Below are positions 1 to 8,338 of a stretch of DNA of 15,907 nucleotides, one piece after another. Within the stretch, counting starts at the first letter, position 1. Every line of letters begins with the position of its first letter. Position numbers and translations under genes: made by a program. The stretch covers positions 1 through 15,907 of the forward strand of contig DCDB01000204.1 of the NCBI GenBank assembly GCA_002316215.1. Reading direction: 5' to 3'. This stretch comes from Lachnospiraceae bacterium UBA1066 (GTDB taxonomy: Bacteria; Bacillota; Clostridia; Lachnospirales; Lachnospiraceae). The notes below the pieces were generated by a model. It made no database searches. It was not told the origin of the DNA and worked only from the letters and a program-made list of their open reading frames with translations.

Positions 1-2
1 TT

Positions 3-149
3 GATCCCTCGGAATGGAAAGAGGATGAGCTGTACCGGCCGGGAAATGTACGGCTTAAAGAAAGAGAACTGACAGCTGTTCCCTATTTCCGCTGGGGAAA
101 CCGAAAAGCGGGCGAGATGACGGTTTGGATCAAGGAACTGTTAAGATGA
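3..149 (+). CDS. C-terminal end of a GH127-like beta-L-arabinofuranosidase (partial)
   Basis: The third reading frame is open from the window edge to a TGA at 147-149 and gives 48 residues. It ends with a stretch containing AVPYFRWGNRKAGEMTVWI. That Pro-Tyr-x-x-Trp-x-Asn-Arg then GEM-x-VWI ending is characteristic of the C-terminus of the DUF1680/GH127 family, which releases beta-linked L-arabinofuranose. The remainder lies off-window, so the catalytic residues cannot be checked. The next gene starts 48 bp downstream on the same strand with its own strong ribosome site and no terminator between, so this is probably the upstream gene of the same arabinoside operon. The GH51 enzyme four genes later supports the substrate guess. 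Family assignment rests only on the tail and is moderately certain. Confidence 0.6.
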   Translation, partial: DPSEWKEDELYRPGNVRLKERELTAVPYFRWGNRKAGEMTVWIKELLR

Positions 150-197
150 GCTTTAAAAGTAATTTTCATATAAGGTCAAAAGAAAAAGGAGAGAAAA

Positions 198-1640
198 ATG
201 AAAAAGAGATTGTTAGCAATCGGTTTAAGTCTGGCAATGACAGCAGGTATCCTTGCAGGGTGCGGGTCGGGATCCGGAACAGCTTCAACCGCAGGCAGTA
301 CGGCAGCTTCTAAGGATACTTCGGCAGCTTCAACCGCGTCAACTGCTTCCACAGCTTCGACGGCATCGACCGCTTCAAATCAGGCCGGCGGAAAAACCGA
401 GATGACCGTTTCCGGAGACAATGTAACGACGCTGAACGTGTGGACTTTCATAGAGCTGCATCAGCAGTTCTATACGGATATGGCGGAAAAATGGAATGAG
501 CAGAATCCGGATAAGAAGGTAAAACTGGTTCTTTCCAATATGCAGTATGATGATATGCATAATAAACTGGCGCTTGCACTGCAAAGCGGAGAGGGTGCGC
601 CTGATATTGCAGATATCGAGCTCGGAAAGTTCCCGTCCTTTACGTCGGGGAAAGAAATCAAGCTTCGTGATCTTACCGATGTGATTGAGCCCTACAAGCA
701 GAACGTCGTGGCTTCCCGTCTGAATATCTATTCTAAAGACGGAAAATATTATGGCCTTCCGACGCATGTAGGAACAGAAGTTGCTTTCTATAATACAGAG
801 GAACTTCAGAAGGCCGGCATTGACTATACAACAATTAAGACGTGGGACGATTTCAAAGCTGCCGGCGTTAAGTATCATGATGCAACAGGCAAAGAATTTG
901 CCACAGCTGAAACGACGGCTATGTGGATGGTCAATCTGATGCTCGCCCAGAAAGGCGGAGATTACCTCAAAGAAGACGGAACACTGGATGTCAATAATGA
1001 TAAAGTCGTTGAAGTGCTTCAGTATATAAAAGACATGCAGGATGCCGGCGCACTCGGTGTGGTTCCCGGAGGACAGCCGGATAACGAAGAAGCTTATTCA
1101 CATTACGATAACGGCGAGTTCGCTGTTCAGATTATGCCTTTCTGGCAGACTTCACGTTTTACAAGCTATATGACCGATCTTAAAGGCAAAGTTGCCATTG
1201 CTCCTGTTCCTCAGTTCTCTTCATCCGATCCGGTAAAGACGATCGGCGGAGGCGGGACGGGTACGGCGATCATCGCCAGCTCGCCGAATGCAGATCTTGC
1301 GGCACAGGTTATGGCTTTTATCAAACTTTCACCGGAAGCCAACAAAGAAGTCTGGAATGTCCTTGGATTTGATCCGGTCAATACGGACGTCTGGTCTGAC
1401 AAGGAACTGACGGAGAATCCTGATAACAAGTTCGTACAGTTCTTCAACACGAAGCCATTTGACACCTTGAATGAAGTTAAAGACGGAATCGGTTCTTTGA
1501 AGAGTCTTCAGGATGAAAAGGCGCCGTCCATCAATAATGTATTCTGCACCACGACACTGACGAACATCTTTGAAAATGGAGCGGACATCAAGACGGAACT
1601 GGATGCGGCGCAGGCTGAGCTTCAAAATGAATTTCAATAA
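198..1640 (+). CDS. Sugar ABC transporter substrate-binding lipoprotein (CUT1 family)
   Basis: This 480-residue protein is the extracellular solute receptor of a carbohydrate ABC importer. Residues 1-21 form a lipoprotein signal peptide (MKKR, hydrophobic core, lipobox LAGC), so Cys22 is expected to be lipidated and hold the protein on the outer face of the membrane. Residues about 23-65 are a low-complexity Ser/Thr/Ala/Gly tether with repeated STA triplets. The mature domain from about residue 70 (LNVWTFIELHQQFY, later MAEKWNEQNP and a GAPDIADIELGKFPSF segment) is typical of family-1 solute-binding proteins. The AAAGGAGAG site just upstream supports this start. It heads two permease genes and a GH51 arabinofuranosidase and follows a GH127-like gene, so arabino-oligosaccharides are the likely ligand. 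Substrate is inferred from context only. Confidence 0.9.
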   Translation: MKKRLLAIGLSLAMTAGILAGCGSGSGTASTAGSTAASKDTSAASTASTASTASTASTASNQAGGKTEMTVSGDNVTTLNVWTFIELHQQFYTDMAEKWNEQNPDKKVKLVLSNMQYDDMHNKLALALQSGEGAPDIADIELGKFPSFTSGKEIKLRDLTDVIEPYKQNVVASRLNIYSKDGKYYGLPTHVGTEVAFYNTEELQKAGIDYTTIKTWDDFKAAGVKYHDATGKEFATAETTAMWMVNLMLAQKGGDYLKEDGTLDVNNDKVVEVLQYIKDMQDAGALGVVPGGQPDNEEAYSHYDNGEFAVQIMPFWQTSRFTSYMTDLKGKVAIAPVPQFSSSDPVKTIGGGGTGTAIIASSPNADLAAQVMAFIKLSPEANKEVWNVLGFDPVNTDVWSDKELTENPDNKFVQFFNTKPFDTLNEVKDGIGSLKSLQDEKAPSINNVFCTTTLTNIFENGADIKTELDAAQAELQNEFQ

Positions 1641-1653
1641 AGAATAATTGTGG

Positions 1654-1684
1654 ATCCGGAATGGGATCAGATCCCATTCCGGAT
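1654..1684 (+). promoter_or_regulatory. Intercistronic perfect 14-bp hairpin after the binding-protein gene
   Basis: The arm ATCCGGAATGGGAT (1654-1667) is followed by a three-base CAG loop and its exact reverse complement (1671-1684). It lies 13 bp after the binding-protein stop and 26 bp before the preferred permease start. Only a weak T-rich stretch follows (GTTATTATG), so it is a poor full terminator. In binding-protein-dependent operons such stem-loops commonly stabilise the upstream mRNA or give partial termination, so that receptor is made in excess over permease. That role is inferred here. Confidence 0.7.
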
Positions 1685-1710
1685 GTTATTATGAAAGGTC
1701 GGAATTATTT

Positions 1711-2595
1711 ATGAAAAAACTCTTTTTTTCACAAAAGGCTGCTCCGTATATTTTCGTACTTCCCTTTGTACTGACGGTTCTGCTTTTTTGGCTGGGTCCT
1801 ATATTTAACGGTGTGCTTTTAAGCTTTCAGGATGTTAAGCAGCAGACGTTTGTGGGTTTGAAGAACTATTCACGCATACTGACGGATGCTATCTTTTTTA
1901 AGGCTGTCCTGAACAGTGTTAAGTATACCGTCTTTACCCTGATTCTGCTGATTCCGTTTCCGCTTCTTTTCGCAAGCTTCCTGAATTCGAAGCTGATGAA
2001 AAAACCCGGCATTTTTAAATCCATATATTTCCTTCCGGCACTTACGTCGGTTGTGGTCGCGGGCACGGTTTTCCGCCTGATGTTCGGTGAATCGGATCAG
2101 TCTTTGATGAACCAGCTGATCGGTTTGTTTGGAAATTCGCCTATTAAATGGCTTAGGAACGGGGATACTGCGTTTTTCGCCCTTCTTCTGCTTTGCTGCT
2201 GGAGATGGACAGGCGTAAATATACTTTATTTTCTGGCAGGAATCCAGTCGATTCCTTCCGACCTTTATGAAGCGGCCGAAATTGACGGAGCTTCCGGCCT
2301 GCAGCAGTTTTTCAGTATTACGGTTCCTCTCGTAAAGCCGACGACAGTCTATGTCCTTACGATCAGTATCTATGCGGGCCTTTCCATGTTCCTTGAGAGC
2401 TTTATGCTGTGGAAGGGCAATAACTCCCCGAATAACATCGGGCTGACAATTGTCGGATATTTGTACCGCCAGGGCATTGAGAAGCAGGCGATGGGCTATG
2501 CCTGTGCAGTCGGCATTACACTCCTCATTATTGTCATGGTCATCAATATGATTCAGCTTAAAGCTACAGGAACCTTTAGCAAGGAGGCTGAATGA
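1711..2595 (+). CDS. Sugar ABC transporter permease, first subunit (MalF/AraP type)
   Basis: This integral membrane subunit of a CUT1 sugar importer has about 294 residues. An open frame reaches back to a TTG at 1648, but that would run through the 14-bp hairpin. The ATG at 1711, preceded by GAAAGG, gives a normal start (MKKLFFSQKAAPYIFVLPF). The sequence shows about six hydrophobic spans, beginning with YIFVLPFVLTVLLFWLGP. The cytoplasmic EAA loop is EAAEIDGASGLQQFFSITVP, which matches the EAA-x3-G-x9-I-x-LP signature that docks the ATPase. It is followed one base later by the second permease gene and translated from the same message. No ATP-binding subunit is encoded nearby; many Firmicutes use one shared MsmX/MsmK ATPase for several such importers, which is the likely situation. 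Confidence 0.92.
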   Translation: MKKLFFSQKAAPYIFVLPFVLTVLLFWLGPIFNGVLLSFQDVKQQTFVGLKNYSRILTDAIFFKAVLNSVKYTVFTLILLIPFPLLFASFLNSKLMKKPGIFKSIYFLPALTSVVVAGTVFRLMFGESDQSLMNQLIGLFGNSPIKWLRNGDTAFFALLLLCCWRWTGVNILYFLAGIQSIPSDLYEAAEIDGASGLQQFFSITVPLVKPTTVYVLTISIYAGLSMFLESFMLWKGNNSPNNIGLTIVGYLYRQGIEKQAMGYACAVGITLLIIVMVINMIQLKATGTFSKEAE

Positions 2596-2596
2596 T

Positions 2597-3448
2597 ATGA
2601 AATCTGCAGGAAAAAAGAGAAGAGACAAAAGAAAAACGATTGGTCTTTTAATCCTTTTCACCGTGCTGGCGATTATGATTCTGACTCCGATTTATGCGCT
2701 TTTTATCGCCAGTTTTAAACCGGGAGAACTTCTTCTTCAGAACGGCCTGAATTTAACTCCTGAGTTTGAGAAAATGAGCCTCTCCAATTATCAGCTCCTG
2801 TTTTTCGGAAAACATGATTATTGGCTGTGGTTTCGCAACAGTATCTTACTTACGGTGATTACGGTTGTCCTGACGCTGGCGATCAGTGCATTTGTAGCCT
2901 ATGGTTTTGCAGCTTATGAATTCCGTTTCCGCGGAGCGCTTTTTATCATCGTGCTGATTATCATGTCGGTACCTTTTGAAGTTATTATGCTTCCTCTTTA
3001 CAAACAGATTTCGGATTGGGGACTCATGGATAATTATGTGGCCATTGTTCTTCCTTTCCTGGCGCATGCTTCTACCATTTTCTTCTTCAGGCAGTATCTT
3101 CTTGGGATACCGAAATCATTGATTGAAGCCGGACGTATTGACGGAGCTAATGAATATTCGATTTTCCTCAGGCTTATTGTTCCGATTATGAAACCGGCTA
3201 TTGCAGCTATGGCGATTCTCAACGGAATGAACGCATGGAACAATTATATGTGGCCGCTGCTTGTGATCCGGTCGGCATCGAAGTACACTCTGACATTGGG
3301 ACTTAATACTCTGATCAATCCTTACGGCGATAACTACAGCCTTTTGATTGTCGGAGCCTGCTTCTCAATCATACCGATATTTGTTCTCTTCCTGGCATTC
3401 CAGAAATACTTTATTGAAGGTATTACAGCCGGAGCCGTAAAGGGATAA
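2597..3448 (+). CDS. Sugar ABC transporter permease, second subunit (MalG/AraQ type)
   Basis: This 283-residue partner permease forms the translocation pore with the preceding gene product. It has a Lys/Arg-rich N-terminus, a first span TIGLLILFTVLAIMILTPIY, about six spans in total, and the cytoplasmic coupling loop EAGRIDGANEYSIFLRLIVP, the EAA motif that contacts the ATPase. The C-terminal FLAFQKYFIEGITAGAVKG ending is highly typical of MalG-type subunits. Its AAGGAGG ribosome site at 2581-2587 lies inside the end of the upstream permease gene, and only one base separates the two, so translation is probably coupled. The GH51 gene follows within about 45 bp. Substrate specificity cannot be read from the sequence; arabino-oligosaccharide is inferred from the flanking hydrolases. 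Confidence 0.92.
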   Translation: MKSAGKKRRDKRKTIGLLILFTVLAIMILTPIYALFIASFKPGELLLQNGLNLTPEFEKMSLSNYQLLFFGKHDYWLWFRNSILLTVITVVLTLAISAFVAYGFAAYEFRFRGALFIIVLIIMSVPFEVIMLPLYKQISDWGLMDNYVAIVLPFLAHASTIFFFRQYLLGIPKSLIEAGRIDGANEYSIFLRLIVPIMKPAIAAMAILNGMNAWNNYMWPLLVIRSASKYTLTLGLNTLINPYGDNYSLLIVGACFSIIPIFVLFLAFQKYFIEGITAGAVKG

Positions 3449-3476
3449 AGAAAGCGGAATCAGATAAAGAAAATAG

Positions 3477-5027
<1,551 letters not shown>

Positions 5028-5038
5028 AGTCTAAAGCG

Positions 5039-5073
5039 GCATCTGCAGGTCTTTTTCAGGAGCAGGTGCTTTT
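5039..5073. terminator. Weak candidate bidirectional terminator between convergent genes
   Basis: GCATCTGC (5039-5046) can pair with GCAGGTGC (5062-5069) as eight pairs including one G-U, followed by TTTT at 5070-5073. It lies across the end of the convergent GGDEF gene, just after the arabinofuranosidase. The loop is 15 bases and the stem modest, so termination is plausible but not certain. Confidence 0.35.
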
Positions 5074-6195
5074 ATCGTGGTTTTTCTTTTTGCTTTCGTA
5101 CATGTTTTCATCTGCGTCAGAAAACAGTTTTTCAAAATTCAGTTCATTTCCGTATTGGCTGGCATGCCCTATGCTGAAGTTTATTTCATAGGGTTTGCCG
5201 GCTTCTTTGTTTGTATTATCCATCAGGCATCTGATTTTGAAAATCAGGTTTTCGATGATGTCTTCATTTGCAGCGGGAAGAATGATGGCAAATTCGTCGC
5301 CCCCGATACGCGCAAGAAAACCATGCTCGTCTTCCATTGCCTTTTTCAGGACACATGCTGCGCTGACCAGGGCCTGATCGCCTTCGGCATGGCCGTAGGT
5401 ATCGTTAATCATCTTGAAATGGTCAATATCGAGCACGAGAAGAAAAAATTCCCCTAACTGATTCGGATGTTCGCTTTCGGTTTTAACAAATTCATCGAAC
5501 CGGCGCCTGTTGTTAAGATGCGTGAGAGCATCCATGGCAAGATTGTTGTTTTGGAGATAAACATAGCACATCAGCATGGAAAGAACCGCACTGATCCAGA
5601 TTGTGACCGCGCCGTAGATTAACATCTGGATCAGAGAACCCAAAAGGGTCACCATTAAAAATGTAATCAGCCGGGTATACGGTTTTCTCTGGTCGGCAGT
5701 GGATGAAAGAGCCCGTCGGGCGGCGAGGATTACTCCTGCAATCAGATGAATATAATTAACGGAACCGATCAGGAAAAAATAGCTGCTTCTGCGGTACAGG
5801 CAGGATGCGTCAAATGTAAAGATGAGGCCGGTGAACGGATTTACTGCCAGCAAAATAAAGGCTAATAAAACCGGAACGGCAAAAATAGCCGCCCATTTAA
5901 ATTCCAGGCTTCCGTAACAGAATACCCGGCAGTAAAGAAGCATAAAATAACAGACCAGGACGGTGGCGATGTAATAGAAATATTCACTGAAGACAAGCAT
6001 CCCGAAATATTCTTCAGAACCGTCGAAGCCCCAGGTCGCCGCATCAGACAAAAGTACGAAGATCAGGGCAATCAGGACGCTTTTGAAAGCCTTCTCATTG
6101 GTGTCCAGAGCGGAAAAGGCATTGTGGTTCATGATGACCAGAATGACCAGAGCCGCAAAAATATCGATTTCTACATATAAGACAGAATGAACCAT
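5056..6195 (-). CDS. Membrane-bound GGDEF diguanylate cyclase
   Basis: This protein of about 379 residues has an N-terminal membrane sensor region of roughly seven hydrophobic spans (residues 1-200), then a short cytoplasmic linker and a C-terminal GGDEF domain. The domain would make cyclic di-GMP from two GTP. It shows LDIDHFKMINDTYGHAEGDQAL and an intact GGDEF active site at residues 298-302 (RIGGDEFAIILP). The RxxD inhibitory site normally found five residues before the active motif is absent; the aligned residues are DEHG. The frame extends to a start at 6225, but the ATG at 6195 is preceded on its strand by GGGAGAGGGGAGA, so it is preferred. It is transcribed alone towards the arabinoside operon. 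The signal sensed is unknown. Confidence 0.9.
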   Translation of the reverse strand: MVHSVLYVEIDIFAALVILVIMNHNAFSALDTNEKAFKSVLIALIFVLLSDAATWGFDGSEEYFGMLVFSEYFYYIATVLVCYFMLLYCRVFCYGSLEFKWAAIFAVPVLLAFILLAVNPFTGLIFTFDASCLYRRSSYFFLIGSVNYIHLIAGVILAARRALSSTADQRKPYTRLITFLMVTLLGSLIQMLIYGAVTIWISAVLSMLMCYVYLQNNNLAMDALTHLNNRRRFDEFVKTESEHPNQLGEFFLLVLDIDHFKMINDTYGHAEGDQALVSAACVLKKAMEDEHGFLARIGGDEFAIILPAANEDIIENLIFKIRCLMDNTNKEAGKPYEINFSIGHASQYGNELNFEKLFSDADENMYESKKKNHDKSTCS

Positions 6196-6239
6196 TCTCC
6201 CCTCTCCCGGTATTATGTACAGCAATGAATGATTCTTTT

Positions 6240-6268
6240 ATTATACCACAAAATGAACGGTACTAAAG
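6240..6268 (-). promoter_or_regulatory. Extended -10 promoter for the GGDEF gene
   Basis: On the minus strand, TGG-TATAAT (TATAAT at 6245-6240) is a perfect extended -10 element. The -35 region is poor (TTTAGT-like at 16 bp spacing). It lies 45 bp before the preferred ATG of the GGDEF gene. Confidence 0.6.
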
Positions 6269-6414
6269 CAGTGAGCTGTCTGTTTTTCGGAAATCGCGGC
6301 TCTGTATTCATTGCCTGCAGACCGTTCATGTTTTCATAACATTATCTTATCATAAAAAAATCGTATAAAAACGTCTTATTTAAAAAATACAGGTGCTTTA
6401 TTTATCCCCATCTA
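6269..6414. other. AT-rich divergent intergenic region without a recognised gene
   Basis: This stretch lies between the divergent promoters of the GGDEF gene and the transporter operon. It becomes strongly A/T-rich from about 6331 with several A-runs, which fits an upstream promoter-enhancing element for the rightward promoter. I see no RNA gene, open frame or clear operator in it. Confidence 0.5.
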
Positions 6415-6443
6415 TTGAAAAAGAAAAAAGCATCCCATATAAT
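6415..6443 (+). promoter_or_regulatory. Strong sigma-A type promoter of the transporter operon
   Basis: TTGAAA (6415-6420) is separated by exactly 17 bp from TATAAT (6438-6443), with AT-rich DNA upstream. Transcription would begin near 6450, about 17 bases before the small membrane-peptide start. The 23-bp repeat array would therefore be transcribed and lie in the leader of the NSS transporter. Confidence 0.85.
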
Positions 6444-6466
6444 GAGGCATGTGAGTGAGGCGGGAA

Positions 6467-6580
6467 ATGAAGTTATCCGGAGACCGGAAGTTCTTTTGGA
6501 TAATTGTTGCAGCCGGGCTGGTGATTGCGGTCACAGCCGGGCTGATTTTATTCACTGTAAAAAGAGAACGGAACTCCTGA
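6467..6580 (+). CDS. Small single-span membrane protein (37 aa) upstream of NSS transporter
   Basis: An ATG at 6467 opens a 37-codon frame ending at TGA 6578-6580. A GAGG Shine-Dalgarno (6457-6460) stands six bases before it, and the strong promoter at 6415 points straight at it. The product starts MKLSGDRKFFW, then has one uninterrupted hydrophobic span of about 19 residues (IIVAAGLVIAVTAGLILF), and ends in a basic tail (VKRERNS). This fits an N-out or N-in single-pass miniprotein. I do not recognise the family. Some NSS methionine/alanine transporters are known to need a tiny single-span partner (MetS with MetP), so a transporter subunit is an attractive guess. Here the gene precedes the transporter and is separated by the repeat array. 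Real expression is likely; function is inferred. Confidence 0.65.
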   Translation: MKLSGDRKFFWIIVAAGLVIAVTAGLILFTVKRERNS

Positions 6581-6598
6581 CAGATCAGGCATAGGATA

Positions 6599-6736
6599 GT
6601 GACGGAAAAGGAACTTAAATGGTGACGGAAAAGGAACTTAAATAGTGACAGAAAAGGAACTTATGTAATGACAGAAAAGGAACTTATGTAATGACAGAAA
6701 AGGAGCTTAAGTAATGACAGAAAAGGAGCTTAAATA
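6599..6736 (+). repeat. Six tandem 23-bp repeats, each a self-contained minicistron with SD
   Basis: Six units with period exactly 23 bp (6599, 6622, 6645, 6668, 6691, 6714) run up to the transporter ATG, whose A is the last base of the sixth unit. Units follow (A/G)TGAC(G/A)GAAAAGGA(A/G)CTT plus a short variable end. Each begins with GTG or ATG, reads V/M-TEKEL-K/M, then meets a stop that overlaps the next start (GTGA once, TAGTG once, TAATG three times). The AAAAGGA(A/G) within each unit lies eight bases before the next start. The sixth reads MTEKELKYGT and stops at 6746, overlapping the transporter start by 11 bases. A decayed further copy may lie at 6577-6598. There are no spacers, so this is not a CRISPR array. 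Confidence 0.95.
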
Positions 6737-8112
6737 TGGAACGTGAAAAGTTTTCCTCGAGGCTGGGATTCATACTGATTTCGGCGGGATGCGCCATCGG
6801 GCTCGGAAATGTCTGGCGTTTTCCATACATTGTCGGCCAATACGGCGGTGCGATTTTTGTACTGATTTATCTTGTTTTTCTTGCGGTTCTGGGCCTTCCG
6901 GTTATTGTTATGGAATTTTCCGTCGGACGCGCCTCCCAGCGCTCAGAGGTTAAAGCTTTTGAAATGCTTGAGCCGAAGGGTACGAAATGGCATCTGCACA
7001 AGTATATCGGGATCGTCGGGAATTATCTTCTGATGCTGTACTATACGACGATTGCAGGCTGGCTGGTGCTTTATTTCTTCAAGGAGATAAAGGGAGATTT
7101 TGAAGGACAGTCCGCGGAGGCCATCGGAGGGCAGTTTTCCGCGATCCTTGGGCAGCCCTGGCTTATGTTTGCATTTACCGCGGTTACGGTCGTGGGCTGC
7201 TTCCTGATCTGCTCAGGAGGCCTGCAGAACGGCGTTGAGAAAATTACGAAGGTCATGATGCTGCTTCTGATCGTCCTCATGATTGTGCTTGCGGTAAATT
7301 CGGTTTTCTTTACGGACTCGGCAAAGGGGCTGGAATTTTATCTTCTGCCGAATCCGGCGAATATCAGGAAGGTCGGTCTTGCAAATGTTATCAATGCCGC
7401 CCTTTCGCAGTCCTTTTTTACGCTGTCGATCGGAATAGGTTCCATGGAAATTTTCGGTTCGTATATCGGCAGGGAGAAGCGTCTTCTGGGTGAAGGCATC
7501 AATGTTGTATTTCTTGATACGCTGGTGGCGATCATGGCGGGACTTATCATTTTCCCGGCCTGCTTTGCCTATGGTATCGAGACGACGTCCGGACCGAGTC
7601 TTATTTTCATAACGCTGCCGAATGTTTTTAATCATATGCCGTTTGGGCGTGTGTGGGGTTCGATGTTTTTCCTGTTTATGATATTTGCCGCATGGTCGAC
7701 CGTTATTGCCGTTTTCCAGAATATTATTTCCTATACGACGGATCTTTCCGGCTGCTCCGTCAAAAAAGCAATCGCAATCAGCCTGCCGATTATTCTCATC
7801 GGTTCGGTTCCCTGCGTACTCGGCTTCAATGTCTGGAGCGGTTACATGCCGTTCGGAAGCGGGACGAACTTTATGGATCTTGAGGATTTCATCGTCAGTA
7901 ATCTGCTTCTGCCCATAGGTTCGCTGCTCTATGTCCTGTTCTGTACCGGGCGTCTGGGATGGGGCTATGACAACTTTTTAAAGGAAGCCAACGAAGGAAG
8001 CGGGCTTAAGATGTCTTCGGCAAAATGGCTCCGGTTCTATCTTCGTTTCGTTCTCCCGCTTATTGTCCTGGTCGTTCTGGCTACCGGACTTTATGCGAAA
8101 TTCCGGGGATGA
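6736..8112 (+). CDS. Sodium-dependent transporter, NSS/SNF family
   Basis: This 458-residue protein has about 11-12 hydrophobic spans and belongs to the neurotransmitter:sodium symporter family (LeuT, TnaT, Tyt1, MetP relatives), which imports amino acids with sodium. The first span carries the family signature, with SAGCAIGLGNVWRFPYIVGQ followed by GGAIFVLIYLVFLAVLGLP and the conserved EFSVGRAS. The unwound part of span 1 (AIGLGNVWRFP), which holds the ion and substrate sites, is intact. The ribosome site AAAAGGAG is supplied by the last 23-bp repeat, eight bases before the ATG. Expression therefore depends directly on that array. The dipeptidase gene follows on the same strand. The exact amino acid transported cannot be read; a small upstream membrane peptide may be its partner. 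Confidence 0.93.
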   Translation: MEREKFSSRLGFILISAGCAIGLGNVWRFPYIVGQYGGAIFVLIYLVFLAVLGLPVIVMEFSVGRASQRSEVKAFEMLEPKGTKWHLHKYIGIVGNYLLMLYYTTIAGWLVLYFFKEIKGDFEGQSAEAIGGQFSAILGQPWLMFAFTAVTVVGCFLICSGGLQNGVEKITKVMMLLLIVLMIVLAVNSVFFTDSAKGLEFYLLPNPANIRKVGLANVINAALSQSFFTLSIGIGSMEIFGSYIGREKRLLGEGINVVFLDTLVAIMAGLIIFPACFAYGIETTSGPSLIFITLPNVFNHMPFGRVWGSMFFLFMIFAAWSTVIAVFQNIISYTTDLSGCSVKKAIAISLPIILIGSVPCVLGFNVWSGYMPFGSGTNFMDLEDFIVSNLLLPIGSLLYVLFCTGRLGWGYDNFLKEANEGSGLKMSSAKWLRFYLRFVLPLIVLVVLATGLYAKFRG

Positions 8113-8150
8113 AGCACAGCGGAAGACGATGCTGCGGATGATGAAAAGAG

Positions 8151-8215
8151 CGGCGGAAAACTATGCGGTCCCTGACGATTCCGGTCGGCGGAAAACTATG
8201 CGGTTCCGGACGATT
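8151..8215 (+). repeat. Two direct copies of a 30-bp sequence at 35-bp period
   Basis: The 30-bp segment starting CGGCGGAAAACTATGCGGT and ending GACGATT occurs at 8151-8180 and again at 8186-8215 with three differences. It lies in the 226-bp gap between the NSS transporter and the dipeptidase gene. An open frame crosses it but has no ribosome site of note and a biased composition, so I do not call it a gene. A small stem (GTGCAGC/GCTGCGC, about 8229-8249) follows without a U-run. No clear promoter for the dipeptidase is visible. Confidence 0.85.
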
Positions 8216-8338
8216 AAGGCCGGCATTGTGTGCAGCGGAAAAGCTGCGCAGATGTGATTAATCCGTCTTTTGAAGCGTGCAGCATGAAGATCAGGGTGAG
8301 AAATTTATTAAGACTCTACATGAAAGGAAAATGATAAT

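Noticed and set aside
169..174. TATAAG as a separate -10 for the binding-protein gene
   Set aside because: No -35 element lies at a suitable distance, and the upstream hydrolase gene is close enough for co-transcription.
1648..1710. TTG-initiated N-terminal extension of the first permease
   Set aside because: It would translate the perfect hairpin and lacks an SD, while the ATG at 1711 has GAAAGG and gives a normal permease start.
1870..2661. 263-codon minus-strand frame across the two permease genes
   Set aside because: It spans two genes with clear EAA motifs on the other strand, and its translation has no recognisable domain.
6599..6736. CRISPR array or IS end-repeat at the 23-bp units
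   Set aside because: Units are directly contiguous with no spacers, no cas genes or transposase are present, and the units are tied to start/stop/SD signals.
8063..8257. 64-codon frame overlapping the end of the transporter and the 35-bp repeat
   Set aside because: It starts inside the transporter gene in another frame, has no ribosome site and is rich in Arg/Lys from the repeat.
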